A stretch of DNA of 15,749 nucleotides from an uncultured Oscillospiraceae bacterium. Lineage in GTDB: Bacteria > Bacillota > Clostridia > Oscillospirales > Oscillospiraceae. The translations under genes and the position numbers were made by a program. The notes below the pieces were generated by a model. The model was not told the origin of the DNA. It ran no database searches and saw only the letters and a list, made by a program, of their open reading frames with translations. The stretch is taken from contig CAJTOE010000043.1 of assembly GCA_910577805.1 (NCBI GenBank), positions 1 to 15,749 of the forward strand. Reading direction: 5' to 3'. Positions 7,420 to 14,915 of the stretch are shown here, piece by piece; positions within the stretch are counted from its first letter, which is position 1; each line of letters starts with the position of its first letter.

Positions 7420-7695
7420 TCATTTCAATGGGACCACCACACGGCTACCGCCGCCGTACTCCATGGAGTAAAAGCTATATTCCTCCCGGGCCATGCCCGA
7501 GCCGGCCAGCGCCTCTTTTACCCTGGGCAGCAGCTCCGGGGCGAAGCGCAGGGACAGGCCGCAGTGGGCGGCGATCTCCCGGGGAGTTGGCATCATGGGC
7601 GTCTCTATCTCCGCTTGGGCAAATGCCCGCTGGGCTGTCAGGGCCCCTTTGGCGCTGGAAAAGGCCGCCAGATAAAAGCCGCGTGTCTCCGCCAT
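7420..7695 (-). CDS. DUF3343 protein (putative Se/S carrier-like)
   Basis: Small protein of 91 residues (start at ATG 7693-7695, MAETRGFYLAAFSS). It shows the DUF3343 layout: a YLAAFSSAKGALTAQRAF helix, a PTPREIAAHCGLSLRF segment with the conserved CG-S/L-S Cys (Cys44), and a short C-terminal tail SMEYGGGSRVVVPLK. Pfam describes the family, as I recall, as a putative Se/S carrier protein-like domain. It commonly sits next to HgdC/HgdB-type pairs, as here. The start lies 16 bases after the preceding stop and lacks a clear ribosome-binding site, so it probably depends on translational coupling. A longer start at a TTG (7737) would overlap the previous gene and adds proline-rich sequence, so I reject it. 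Confidence 0.75.
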   Translation of the reverse strand: MAETRGFYLAAFSSAKGALTAQRAFAQAEIETPMMPTPREIAAHCGLSLRFAPELLPRVKEALAGSGMAREEYSFYSMEYGGGSRVVVPLK

Positions 7696-7711
7696 ACCAG
7701 CCGGGGGAGGG

Positions 7712-9070
7712 TTAGTGGGCGTGCATGGGGGCCACAAAGGTGCCCTCGCCGGTATAGGGCTCGATGGGGCTCATGGTCTCGCTGCCGCTCTCCATCCACT
7801 TTTGTACCTTGCCCACCTGGCTGTTGTGGTCGATGCCGTCGATCTCCTCGGCCATGTGCAGCCAGTCGGCGTAGGTCATGCCCAAAGGCTGGATCTCATC
7901 AATACCGGCGTTGTCAATAAAGGTCTGAAAATCCTCAATGCCGCACTTGTCCAGCCAGCTCAGATCCAGGAAGCCTTCGGAGTCCGTGATCAGGGTACGC
8001 TCCTCCTCGGGCACGCCCAGGGCGTCATACCACTGTTCATAGTTGTTCATGTTCTCCTGGCTGATGGTCCAGCACAGGGTGCGGCCCTCGGCGTTTGTTT
8101 TCAGGTACATGGTGCGCAGGCCCACGGAGTCGGAGGTGCCGAAGGTGTTGGCGAACATCAGGCCGGCGCTGTAGGGGTGCTCATACATATACTTGATGCC
8201 CAGGCAGTGGGCCAGCACCAGGCGGGTGGTCAGCTCCGGATGCGCCTGGGCAAAGTCGGAGTTGATATAGTAGCCGCAGTGGATCCCCCAGCCGGTGGAT
8301 TTGTCGGCCTTTACATCGGCGTGCCAGGCGGTGCCCACAATTTTTCCAAAGCCCTCCTCCTCCGCAATGGAGGCGTAGGGGTCACAGCAGGTGAAGATGT
8401 CCACCTGCCCGGCCCGCAGGGCCAGCATGGCGTCCTCATCCCCCATGGAGTTGCCCTGGTAGTAGGTGCCGATATCAGAGGGGATGCCCACCTTGTCGCA
8501 GATTTCCAGCCAGAAGGTGCTGTAGTTGGAACCCTCGCCCATGTCGATGCGGGTGCCGACTACCTCGTCCAGGGATTCGATTTCGGGGGCCACCACCATG
8601 TACATGGCCCCGCCCAAGTGGGAGCCGGCGGGCATCATGATCCGGGCGCCCTTGTTCACGTTTTGGATCAGGCCGCCAAAGCCGGCGTAGCCCACCTGCA
8701 TATCGCCGGAGGCCATGGCGGTGGCCACCTGGCCGGTCTTGGTGATGTTGACGTTCAGGCCCAGGGCTTTATACAGACCGGTGTCCTGGCCAATGATGGC
8801 GGCAACCATGTGGTCGCAGTTGTTGTAGCCCATCTCGATCACCAAGTCCTTGTCGGCCTCGGGGATCTCAGGCAGGGCGTCAATGTAGGGGGCAATGGCC
8901 TCCTCCGGGTCATAGTCCACCTTGCCGCCGGTCTGGACGGCGCTGCCGCTCCCGCCGCTGCCTGGGGCGCCGGGCTTTGAGGGGCCCTCAGAACTGTCGT
9001 GACAGCCCGCCAGGGCGCTTACCGCCATCGCTCCGGCCAGGGCCAGAGCCAGCATTTTCTTCCAACTCAT
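7712..9070 (-). CDS. Lipoprotein ABC substrate-binding protein, SsuA/NMT1-like
   Basis: Extracytoplasmic binding protein anchored as a lipoprotein: signal sequence 1-22 with lipobox SALAGC (Cys23), a Gly/Ser/Pro linker (24-50), then a periplasmic-binding fold like those for sulfonates, nitrate or thiamine precursors: VIEMGYNNCDHMVAAIIGQDTGLYKALGL (78-105), ATAMASGDMQVGYAG (116-130). Its 452 residues exceed the usual 320-350; the extra part is the C-terminal half. It has many cysteines, including a Cys-Cys pair in DIFTCCDPYAS (228-229), plus Cys85, 191, 265, 289, 333 and 376, and ends in PMHAH. A vicinal thiol pair in the ligand cleft would suit a soft metal. AGGAGAAGGAT precedes the ATG. It follows the second Sec permease and likely serves it. 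Confidence 0.85.
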   Translation of the reverse strand: MSWKKMLALALAGAMAVSALAGCHDSSEGPSKPGAPGSGGSGSAVQTGGKVDYDPEEAIAPYIDALPEIPEADKDLVIEMGYNNCDHMVAAIIGQDTGLYKALGLNVNITKTGQVATAMASGDMQVGYAGFGGLIQNVNKGARIMMPAGSHLGGAMYMVVAPEIESLDEVVGTRIDMGEGSNYSTFWLEICDKVGIPSDIGTYYQGNSMGDEDAMLALRAGQVDIFTCCDPYASIAEEEGFGKIVGTAWHADVKADKSTGWGIHCGYYINSDFAQAHPELTTRLVLAHCLGIKYMYEHPYSAGLMFANTFGTSDSVGLRTMYLKTNAEGRTLCWTISQENMNNYEQWYDALGVPEEERTLITDSEGFLDLSWLDKCGIEDFQTFIDNAGIDEIQPLGMTYADWLHMAEEIDGIDHNSQVGKVQKWMESGSETMSPIEPYTGEGTFVAPMHAH

Positions 9071-9168
9071 ATCCTTCTCCTCTTTCTATATGCCTCATCC
9101 TCTCATGGAGAGCACACAATATTTCACGCGGCTGCCGCCGCTCCCGCCCGCCAAAGCGGGCAGGCCCT

Positions 9169-9184
9169 GCTCCCGACCGGGAGC
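9169..9184 (-). repeat. Repeated hairpin, copy 2 (after the second permease)
   Basis: GCTCCC-GGTC-GGGAGC, preceded on the minus strand by GTCGTAATGGACAG. The same element follows the other permease gene at 10187-10202 as GTTCCC-AGTT-GGGAAC. Both stem positions that differ have changed in a compensating way (T-A to C-G), pointing to selection for the structure. It starts about 37 bases after the permease stop and is followed by another hairpin (GCCCGC-TTTG-GCGGGC). Confidence 0.65.
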
Positions 9185-9202
9185 TGTCCATTACGACCTT
9201 GA

Positions 9203-9218
9203 CAAAACTGCCGTTTTG
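9203..9218 (-). repeat. Hairpin just after the second permease stop
   Basis: CAAAAC-GGCA-GTTTTG, a 6-bp stem beginning 4 bases after the TAA. It has no U-tract after it. It may protect the upstream mRNA 3' end. Confidence 0.5.
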
Positions 9219-9221
9219 CCC

Positions 9222-10088
9222 TTACGCCCCACGCCTCCAGCGCAGCAGCATACCCTCCAGCACCAGCACAATCCGGTCCATAGAGAATCCCACAATGCCG
9301 GCCATAAACATATAGGCCATGATGGCGGTGGTATCCAGCTGGACCTGCGCGTCGTGGATCATAAACCCAAAACCGGTAGAGGTCGCAATGAACTCCGCTC
9401 AGACCACAGCGCCCCAGGCGCTGCCGATGGAGACCCGCAGCCCAGTGACCAGGCCGGCCATGCTGGAGGGGAACACCACGTCCGTGACGGTCCCCCAGCC
9501 GCTGGCCCCCATACTGCGCGCGGCGTTGTAGTAGTCGGGGCTGATCTCCTGCACGGCGCCCACGGTGGCCAGCAGGACGTTGAAGGTGGCCTGGAAGGCG
9601 ATGATAAAGATGGTGGGGCCGTCTCCCAGCCCAAACCACACCACCGCCAGGGGCACCCAGCTCATGGTGGGGATCTGCCGCAGGGAGTTGATGAAGGGGG
9701 CCAGGGTATACATCGCCAGCTTGGAAAAACCCATAGCCGCGCCAATGGGGAACCCGATGACCGCCCCCCAGAACACCCCCACGGTGACCCGCCGCATGGT
9801 GATCGCCAGACTGCGCCAGACATACATATCCCCCAGGGCGTAGCCCATTTTACCCAAAATGTCCTCGATCATGGGGAATTTGAAGGAGTCGTCCACCCAG
9901 TGGGCGGCCAAGTACCAGACGACAATGATGCACGTCAGGGAAATAGCCAGGTTGCCGTAATAGGCCAGCCAACTCCGGACTGCTTCGGCCCGGTGTCCGC
10001 GGCGCTTTTCCTGGGTACCGCCGGACTTGACGAGCCCGTTTTTCTGTTGCGTCATATCTCCTTTGGTCACTTCCTTTGACCCCGACAT
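9222..10088 (-). CDS. saoP: ABC transporter permease with selenocysteine (SaoP type, second copy)
   Basis: Inner-membrane permease of the SsuC/TauC/NrtB family. The frame starting at 10088 is cut by TGA at 9399-9401 after SAWGAVV; reading it as Sec230 continues AEFIATSTGFGFMI... for 58 residues to TAA at 9222-9224, giving 288 residues with the last helices restored. Helices start at about 48, 105 and 130; the ATPase-coupling EAA loop is about 189-210 (RSMGASGWGTVTDVVFP). The start is uncertain: ATG at 10088 has no clear ribosome-binding site, while the Met at codon 12 follows AAAGGAG too closely. The sibling permease has TGA at the same place. Between the two lies a 155-base spacer with hairpins. 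It likely pairs with the lipoprotein binding protein next to it and shares the SaoA ATPase. Confidence 0.9.
9372..9401 (-). promoter_or_regulatory. UGA context and weak SECIS-like hairpin, second permease
   Basis: After the UGA, GACC pairs with GGTT (3 Watson-Crick pairs plus one G-U) around a 6-base loop, 18 bases to the loop. The stem is short, but the 21 bases from the UGA to GACC and the GGTTTTGG after the loop are identical in the other permease, while the loop varies. Confidence 0.5.
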
Positions 10089-10186
10089 ACCGGGGCCGAT
10101 GTGGATCTTTCGGCGGCCGGAATGCCGCCCGCCGCCTTAGAGGCGGCCCTCACCCCTGCCCTTCACCGAAAGGGGGGCGGAAGCCT

Positions 10187-10202
10187 GTTCCCAACTGGGA
10201 AC
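10187..10202 (-). repeat. Repeated hairpin, copy 1 (after the first permease)
   Basis: GTTCCC-AGTT-GGGAAC after GTCGTAATGGACAG and before AGG, about 41 bases after the first permease stop; partner of the element at 9169-9184. On the minus strand it is followed by further GC hairpins, CCCTT/AAGGG and GCCGCC/GGCGGC. Confidence 0.65.
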
Positions 10203-10219
10203 TGTCCATTACGACAGCG

Positions 10220-10237
10220 CGCGGGTTGTTTCCCGCG
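10220..10237 (-). repeat. Hairpin just after the first permease stop
   Basis: CGCGGG-AAACAA-CCCGCG, a 6-bp GC stem starting 7 bases after the TAA at 10244-10246. Same position as the hairpin at 9203-9218 but unrelated in sequence. No U-tract. Confidence 0.5.
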
Positions 10238-10243
10238 GCCCGC

Positions 10244-11074
10244 TTACCGCTTCCAGCGGAGCAGCACGGTCTCCAGGAGCAGGACGAGCCTGTCCTGGGC
10301 AAATCCAAAGAGGCCCACCAGGGCCATGTAGGCCACCACGGTGTCAGTCCACAGATGGGCCTGGGCATAGCTGAGGATATAGCCAAAACCGTCGCTGGTC
10401 GCAATGAACTCCGCTCACATCACGGTCATCCAGGCCCCTCCCAGGGCCATGCGGACGCCGGTGACCAGGCCGGAGCTGCATCCAGGCAGTACCACGTCCA
10501 GCAGCACGTCCTTCTGGCCGGCCCCCATGCTACGTACAGCGTTGTAGTAGTCGGGGCTGATGTCCTGGACGGCGGCCACCACGTTGAGGATGACCACAAA
10601 GACGGTGCTGAAGGTGATGATGAAGATGGTGGGGCCGTCCCCCAGGCCGAACCAGATGATGGCCATGGGTACCCACGCGGTGATGGGGATCTGCCGGACG
10701 GCGTTGATGTAGGGGGCCAGGGTGCGCATGATGAAGGGGGAGAAGCCCATGGCCATCCCCACCGGGAAGCCGATGAGCACCGCCAGCCCCACCCCTTTCA
10801 GCACCCGGACCAGGGTGATCAAAAAGTGGCGCCAGAAGTAGTCCACATCCACAAGGGCCTCCCCGAACCGGGCCAGCACGTCCTCAATGTAGGGGAAGGT
10901 GAGGACGTAATTGACCTTGTGGGCGGCAAAGTACCAGACGATCAGGATGACGGCCAGACAGCCCCCAAAGGCCAGGTAGTAGGTCGTCGAGCCGAACATC
11001 CGCCTGAAATTCCGCCGGTCCCCGATGCGCACGGATGTTGTCATCCGCCGGATGTCTCTTTCGCCTTGATCCAT
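10244..11074 (-). CDS. saoP: ABC transporter permease with selenocysteine (SaoP)
   Basis: Permease of the SsuC/TauC family, paralogue of the gene at 9222-10088. After GGAWMTVM the frame meets TGA (10415-10417); as Sec220 it continues AEFIATSDGFGYILSYAQAHL... for 56 residues to TAA at 10244-10246, making 276 residues. The family normally has a small hydrophobic residue before AE-F here, close to the substrate path, so Sec would put a metal- or thiol-reactive group in the channel. Helices near 34-50, 95-112 and 135-165; EAA loop about 179-200 (RSMGAGQKDVLLDVVLP). The start (ATG 11072-11074) has only a weak ribosome-binding site; MTTSVRIG at codon 11 is an alternative. It follows SaoD by 44 bases. 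Confidence 0.92.
10388..10417 (-). promoter_or_regulatory. UGA context and weak SECIS-like hairpin, first permease
   Basis: GACC, loop AGCGAC, GGTT, with the loop 18 bases after the UGA. The second loop base is G, as bacterial SECIS models ask. The flanks are identical in the paralogue (9372-9401). Confidence 0.5.
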
Positions 11075-11118
11075 AGCTTGTATTCATCGCCTCACTTTCT
11101 CGCTGGGCAGAGTATCGC

Positions 11119-11451
11119 TTACAGGGTGATGACCTGGTCGATGTTGGCCCCGGCCAGGGCGGTATATACATTGGGGAAGCAGCCGATACCGGCGGGGGCG
11201 ATCAGCTTGTCGTCGATCTCCCGCTGGATGCAGCAGCGGTCACAGCACATCAGCAGCATCCCGGTCTTTTCAGAGAGAGCGGCCAGGCGCTTGGCGATGT
11301 CGTTGCCCTCCACCAGCATATAGCAGTTGTCAAAGAAGAACATCATGCCGGCTACCTCGGCCACATGGGTGCCCTTCTCCAGCTGGGGGATGATCATGTT
11401 CTCCAGGATCTCCCGGGCGTGCTCGGACTCAAACAGGTAAGCGACTTTCAT
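11119..11451 (-). CDS. saoD: DsrE-like Cys-rich protein (SaoD)
   Basis: Small soluble protein of 110 residues with the DsrE/DsrF fold pattern, a family that carries sulfur or selenium on reactive cysteines. I chose the ATG at 11449-11451 (MKVAYLFESEHAREIL), preceded by GGGAGGA at 8 bases; a longer start at 11490 lacks one and overlaps saoA. Features: AGMMFFFDNCYMLVEGNDIAKRL (34-56, Cys43), the cysteine cluster LMCCDRCC (Cys69, 70, 73, 74), IGCFPNVYTAL (Cys91) and the conserved end DQVITL. The CCDRCC cluster could bind a soft metal or pass a persulfide/selenide. I recall NCBI naming a DsrE-like (seleno)protein SaoD in this system; here the positions are Cys, not Sec. Confidence 0.85.
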   Translation of the reverse strand: MKVAYLFESEHAREILENMIIPQLEKGTHVAEVAGMMFFFDNCYMLVEGNDIAKRLAALSEKTGMLLMCCDRCCIQREIDDKLIAPAGIGCFPNVYTALAGANIDQVITL

Positions 11452-11473
11452 AAAAATTTCCTCCCAAATAAAT

Positions 11474-12409
11474 TTATTTCTTCTCACCACAGCGCCACTG
11501 GGTTGAGCGCAGGTAGTTCTCGTTCTTTCTCTTGGGGGCGGAGGTCTCCTTCTCCTCCCCTAAAATGTCCCGGCCCTCGTAGAGGCCGGCGCCGGTCTCC
11601 ACATTTTGGATGAACTTCATCAGGTCCTTGTCCTCATCATTAAAGACCTCGCCATTGAGGGCCCGTTTCAGCACCTCAGTGAGCTGATCCATATAGGCGT
11701 GGTACCTGGGATCGGCACGGTCCCGGGGCCGGGGCAGGTCGATGGCCACGTCGGCCATGATCCGGCCGTAGTCCCGGGACATGACCACCACCCGGTCGCT
11801 GAAATAGATGGCCTCGTCCACGTCGTGGGTGACCATCATGGTGGTGACCTTCCTCTGCTGGAGCATGGCCTCCATCTGGATCTGGAGGAGCTTGCGCATC
11901 TGGAAGTCCACGGCGCCCAAGGGCTCGTCCATAAGCAGGATCTGGGGGTCGCAGGCCAGGCCCCGGAGGATTGCCACCCGCTGCTTCATGCCGCCGGACA
12001 GCTCGTAGATGTAGCTGTTGGCGCTGTCCTCCATCTGGGCGATGGACAGCAGCTCCTGGAGGCGGCGCTCCCGCTCGGCCTTGGGGATGCCCCGCTTTTT
12101 CATGGGGTACATGATGTTGTCCTTCACCTTCAGCCAGGGCAGCAGGGCGTAGTTCTGGAACACGAAAGCCCGGTCAGGGCCGGGCTTGGTCACCGGCTGG
12201 CCGTTGACCAGCACCTGTCCGGAGTCCGCCTTCTGGAACCCGGCGATGATGGTCAGCGTGGTGGTCTTGCCGCAGCCGGAGGGCCCCACCAGGCTGACAA
12301 ACTCCCCCTCGTTGACCTCAAAAGAGATGTCTTGCAGGACCAGCTTGCGCTCCTTTTTCCCGCCCTTGCCTGCAAAGGATTTTGTGATACCTTGCACAGA
12401 GATCGACAT
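11474..12409 (-). CDS. saoA: ABC transporter ATP-binding protein (SaoA)
   Basis: ATPase of the SsuB/TauB/NrtD group, 311 residues, driving one or both permeases of the operon. Visible: Walker A GPSGCGKT (42-49), Q-loop Gln85, signature LSGGM (137-141), Walker B ILLMDE (157-162), switch His195 in MVTHDVDEA. The C-terminal 60 residues after about 240 are charged and longer than usual (DILGEEKETSAPKRKNENY) and end in RCGEKK. It is the only ATPase gene in the operon although there are two permeases and two binding proteins, so a heterodimeric transporter is possible. GAGGAA lies about 11 bases before the ATG. Confidence 0.93.
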   Translation of the reverse strand: MSISVQGITKSFAGKGGKKERKLVLQDISFEVNEGEFVSLVGPSGCGKTTTLTIIAGFQKADSGQVLVNGQPVTKPGPDRAFVFQNYALLPWLKVKDNIMYPMKKRGIPKAERERRLQELLSIAQMEDSANSYIYELSGGMKQRVAILRGLACDPQILLMDEPLGAVDFQMRKLLQIQMEAMLQQRKVTTMMVTHDVDEAIYFSDRVVVMSRDYGRIMADVAIDLPRPRDRADPRYHAYMDQLTEVLKRALNGEVFNDEDKDLMKFIQNVETGAGLYEGRDILGEEKETSAPKRKNENYLRSTQWRCGEKK

Positions 12410-12443
12410 ATCAGATCTGTTCCTCGTTTCTCAGTTTGTTCAC

Positions 12444-13247
12444 CTATTCCGGCAGGTAAAGGAATTTCAGCCGGACGTCCTCCCAGAACTGGTCGCTCAT
12501 GCCATACAGCTCCTGGATGGTCTCCCTGTCGTTGAGGGCCTCGGCTGTCTCATTGTAATACCGGAGAAAGGTCTGGAACTGGTCGGTGCCGGTGATATCG
12601 TCCCGCACTACCAGGCAGTAGGACACATAGTCCTGGTCGCAGACCCTGGTGTAGTTGTACTGGGGAAGCTGGAAGGCCCGGGCGATGTCCATCACCGCCC
12701 CGTCCACCTGCTTGTCCTCAAAGGCGTAGAGGATCGAGGTGGCGGACACCTCCCGGGGCTCCCCCGCCTGGGGGTACCCCTCCCGCACCAGCCGGGCCAG
12801 ATGCTCCCGCTTCATGGGGATGGCTATGGTCTGGATCTCCGAGGGCTCCTTCCAGTAGCCCAGCACCTCGCCGTTCATCACCACCGGGCCGTAAATGGAG
12901 AACCCCTCGTTCTGGTTGACGATGGCGGTAGAGATGTGGGTGCAGTAGAAGCCCATATCCGTGTCCTGGGCCAACAGGGACCACTGCCCGGCGTTGGAAC
13001 AGCAGTCAATGAACAGGTAGGAGTCCAGATCCTGAGCGCCGTTATGGATCAGGCCGCCGTGGCCATCGGCCTCATAGCGGGCCAGGATCCGCTCAGTGAG
13101 CCGGCCGGTAATGTCGTCCCCCACGCCGATGACCAGCTTGGGTTCCTCCTCTCCCTGGGAGGTGAGCCAGGGCACCCCGAAGGACAGGGCCAGCCCCAGA
13201 ACCAGGGCGGCGGCCCAAAAAATTGCCCCTCGTTTGATTGCGTCCAC
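12444..13247 (-). CDS. saoB: Membrane-anchored ABC substrate-binding protein (SaoB)
   Basis: Extracytoplasmic ligand-binding protein of 267 residues. The GTG start at 13245-13247 follows GGAGGA, whose first bases lie in the saoC stop region. An N-terminal hydrophobic stretch (8-25) is an uncleaved anchor or signal. The body has a periplasmic-binding-protein feel (PKLVIGVGDDITGRLTERIL; TDMGFYCTHISTAIV; VDGAVMDIARAF) and contains a Cys-Cys pair in FIDCCSNAGQW (82-83), plus Cys102, 203 and 211. The vicinal pair is a candidate metal-binding site; NCBI naming as I recall is (seleno)protein SaoB. It is shorter and quite different from the second binding protein at 7712-9070. Between saoC (11 bases) and saoA (34 bases). 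Confidence 0.8.
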   Translation of the reverse strand: MDAIKRGAIFWAAALVLGLALSFGVPWLTSQGEEEPKLVIGVGDDITGRLTERILARYEADGHGGLIHNGAQDLDSYLFIDCCSNAGQWSLLAQDTDMGFYCTHISTAIVNQNEGFSIYGPVVMNGEVLGYWKEPSEIQTIAIPMKREHLARLVREGYPQAGEPREVSATSILYAFEDKQVDGAVMDIARAFQLPQYNYTRVCDQDYVSYCLVVRDDITGTDQFQTFLRYYNETAEALNDRETIQELYGMSDQFWEDVRLKFLYLPE

Positions 13248-13258
13248 AGATTTCCTCC

Positions 13259-13798
13259 TCAGCAGCAGTCCTCCATGCCCTCGCCGAACAGGTTGATCAG
13301 CGCGCCATCAATCATGCGGTAGATGGCATAGCCGATCTCCCCGTCCTTCTCCCCGGTGAGCACAAATTCCAGCGGCGGCTCCTTGTCCATCTCGAAAAAA
13401 CGGATGGTCTGGTTCTCAATAGGGGCGGGGGTGGGCTCGGTGATGGTGTAGATGCCATCGCCTTGGTTAATTAGGGCTACCATCCAGTTCTTCCGGCCCT
13501 CCTCCGGGTTGTGGTAAATCACCACCAGGTCGGCCTGGCCATCGTCGGTCAGGTCATCCTCACAGGCCAATATAATCTCCCGGCCGGGGACTTGCTCCTC
13601 ATAGTACAGCAGGCCTGGGTGATCTTCGGGCACCGGCTCGGCGTAGATAATACCGTTGCTGCCCTTGGCCTCCTCCGCCTCCAGGGCCAAGAGGTGTTCC
13701 CGCAGGAAAAATCCCCCCACGACCCCCGCCGCCGCCAGGGCCAGGATGAGCCACAGGGGCATGGAATGCTTTCCCGGAATTTTATTTCCTTCCCTCAT
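13259..13798 (-). CDS. saoC: Cys-Cys-COOH membrane-anchored protein (SaoC)
   Basis: 179-residue protein with one N-terminal membrane helix (about 14-32, PLWLILALAAAGVVGG) and an outside domain: a Glu-rich stretch, then ILACEDDLTDDGQADLVVIYHN (77-97), which looks like an FG-GAP/VCBS-type calcium-like repeat, and FVLTGEKDGEIGYAIYRM. It ends exactly in EDCC, two cysteines at the carboxyl terminus, the hallmark after which the SaoC family is named as I recall. The free C-terminal vicinal thiols suit capture or hand-over of a soft metal at the outer face. GGGAGGA precedes the ATG by 6 bases. The TGA after CC is a stop, since the next gene's ribosome-binding site overlaps it. Confidence 0.82.
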   Translation of the reverse strand: MREGNKIPGKHSMPLWLILALAAAGVVGGFFLREHLLALEAEEAKGSNGIIYAEPVPEDHPGLLYYEEQVPGREIILACEDDLTDDGQADLVVIYHNPEEGRKNWMVALINQGDGIYTITEPTPAPIENQTIRFFEMDKEPPLEFVLTGEKDGEIGYAIYRMIDGALINLFGEGMEDCC

Positions 13799-13811
13799 GG
13801 CGGTCCTCCCA

Positions 13812-14915
13812 TCAGGCGGGGCTGGCTCCCTGGCGTGCCCGGCGGATCCGGCCGCGCAGGGCAGACAGCCCGGCGTACAGGGCGTAACACACCAGCACAG
13901 CGGTACAGGCGTACTGCAGCCATTCCGGGCCAGTGTGGATCAGGGCATTGGCCATAGAGATGGAGCTGGTGGCGGCGTCGAAGTCCAGCACCGGGACGAA
14001 GTTTGGGAAAATCTGGTTTGTGATGTAGCCCACAAAGTTAGAGATCACCACCACCAGACCGAAGTACATCAGCATGGCCCGCTTCCCGATGGTGCGGTGG
14101 ATCGTGATCAACTCCGAGATATTGGTGGCGGCCCCCGCCATCAGAAAGGTAATCGCCACGCCGGGGGCGGCGCCGCTGGCCACAATGGCGGCGATAAAGG
14201 GGATGTGCCCCACCGCGCACACATACATCACGGCGGCGATCACGGTGATCCCCAGAAGGGACACAAAGCCCGGATTGCCCAAATACCGCTGGATGGCGGT
14301 CTGGGGCACCAGGCTGAAAATCAGGGCGGCGGTGAGCATCCCCAGCACGGTGTACTTGCCGATCATCAGGGCCAGCTCACTGAAGGACCAGCGCAGGCCA
14401 TCCACGATCCGCTGGAAAAAGGTAGGTTTCTCCATCTGGAGGACAATCCGCCGGGGGGCATCCTCCTCCCGTTTCAGGTAGAGTTCCTCACCGGCAAAAC
14501 GGTTGGACACCAGGCCGATAATCATAGGGGCCACAAAACCGGTAATCACATAGACAGCGGTGATTTTAGGGCCCAGCAGGCCGTAGCTGAGGATGATGGC
14601 GATGGGGTTGATCATGGGGGACGAGGTCATAAAGGCCAGGGTGGGCCCCAGGTACGCCCCGGAGTGGTACAGCCCGATCCCCAGGGGGATGCTCCCGCAG
14701 CTGCAAATCGGGATCAGCATCCCAGTGAGGGTGGCCCACAGCACGCCCCGGACCCGGGTAGTGCCCAGGCTGCTGCGGTGCAGGGCCTCGGGGGTCAGGA
14801 ACTCGTGGAGGCAGCCGGCCACAATGAGGCTCAGGATCATCCAGCCGGACGCCCCGTTGAGCATATTGACCGCCGACTTGACCACCGTCCACAAAAAGTC
14901 GAAAAACGCGCTCAT
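13812..14915 (-). CDS. saoE: Permease, probable metal efflux transporter (SaoE)
   Basis: Polytopic inner-membrane protein of 367 residues, of the broad predicted-permease family that includes ArsP/YraQ and the SO_0444-type metal exporters. Two related halves are visible: LIPICSCGSIPLGIGLYHSGAYLGPTLA (67-94), with the CSCG motif (Cys71, Cys73), and VCAVGHIPFIAAIVASGAAPG (232-252) followed by FLMAGAATN (257-265). Eight or more helices flank a charged loop (about 138-175). The CSCG motif is the probable metal-binding site. ArsP itself exports trivalent organoarsenicals, so export of the metal or organometal product is the likely role. It starts in an ATGA overlap with saoT and is spaced 13 bases from saoC. 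Confidence 0.85.
   Translation of the reverse strand: MSAFFDFLWTVVKSAVNMLNGASGWMILSLIVAGCLHEFLTPEALHRSSLGTTRVRGVLWATLTGMLIPICSCGSIPLGIGLYHSGAYLGPTLAFMTSSPMINPIAIILSYGLLGPKITAVYVITGFVAPMIIGLVSNRFAGEELYLKREEDAPRRIVLQMEKPTFFQRIVDGLRWSFSELALMIGKYTVLGMLTAALIFSLVPQTAIQRYLGNPGFVSLLGITVIAAVMYVCAVGHIPFIAAIVASGAAPGVAITFLMAGAATNISELITIHRTIGKRAMLMYFGLVVVISNFVGYITNQIFPNFVPVLDFDAATSSISMANALIHTGPEWLQYACTAVLVCYALYAGLSALRGRIRRARQGASPA

Noticed and set aside
5441..10400. Long plus-strand open frames opposite the operon (for example 6571-7920, 7715-8980)
   Set aside because: They are shadows of GC-rich minus-strand genes: low-complexity Gly/His/Ala/Val sequence, no ribosome-binding sites, no domains.
9222..11074. 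Both permeases as nonsense-mutated pseudogenes
   Set aside because: Independent mutation to TGA at the same aligned codon in two paralogues, with everything else intact, is unlikely. A stop inherited through a duplication would not explain the intact, conserved tails.
13245..13264. TGA after the Cys-Cys end of SaoC as a fifth selenocysteine
   Set aside because: The saoB ribosome-binding site and GTG start follow at once, and the read-through frame is Pro/Trp-rich and unlike any family; ending in Cys-Cys is the family hallmark.
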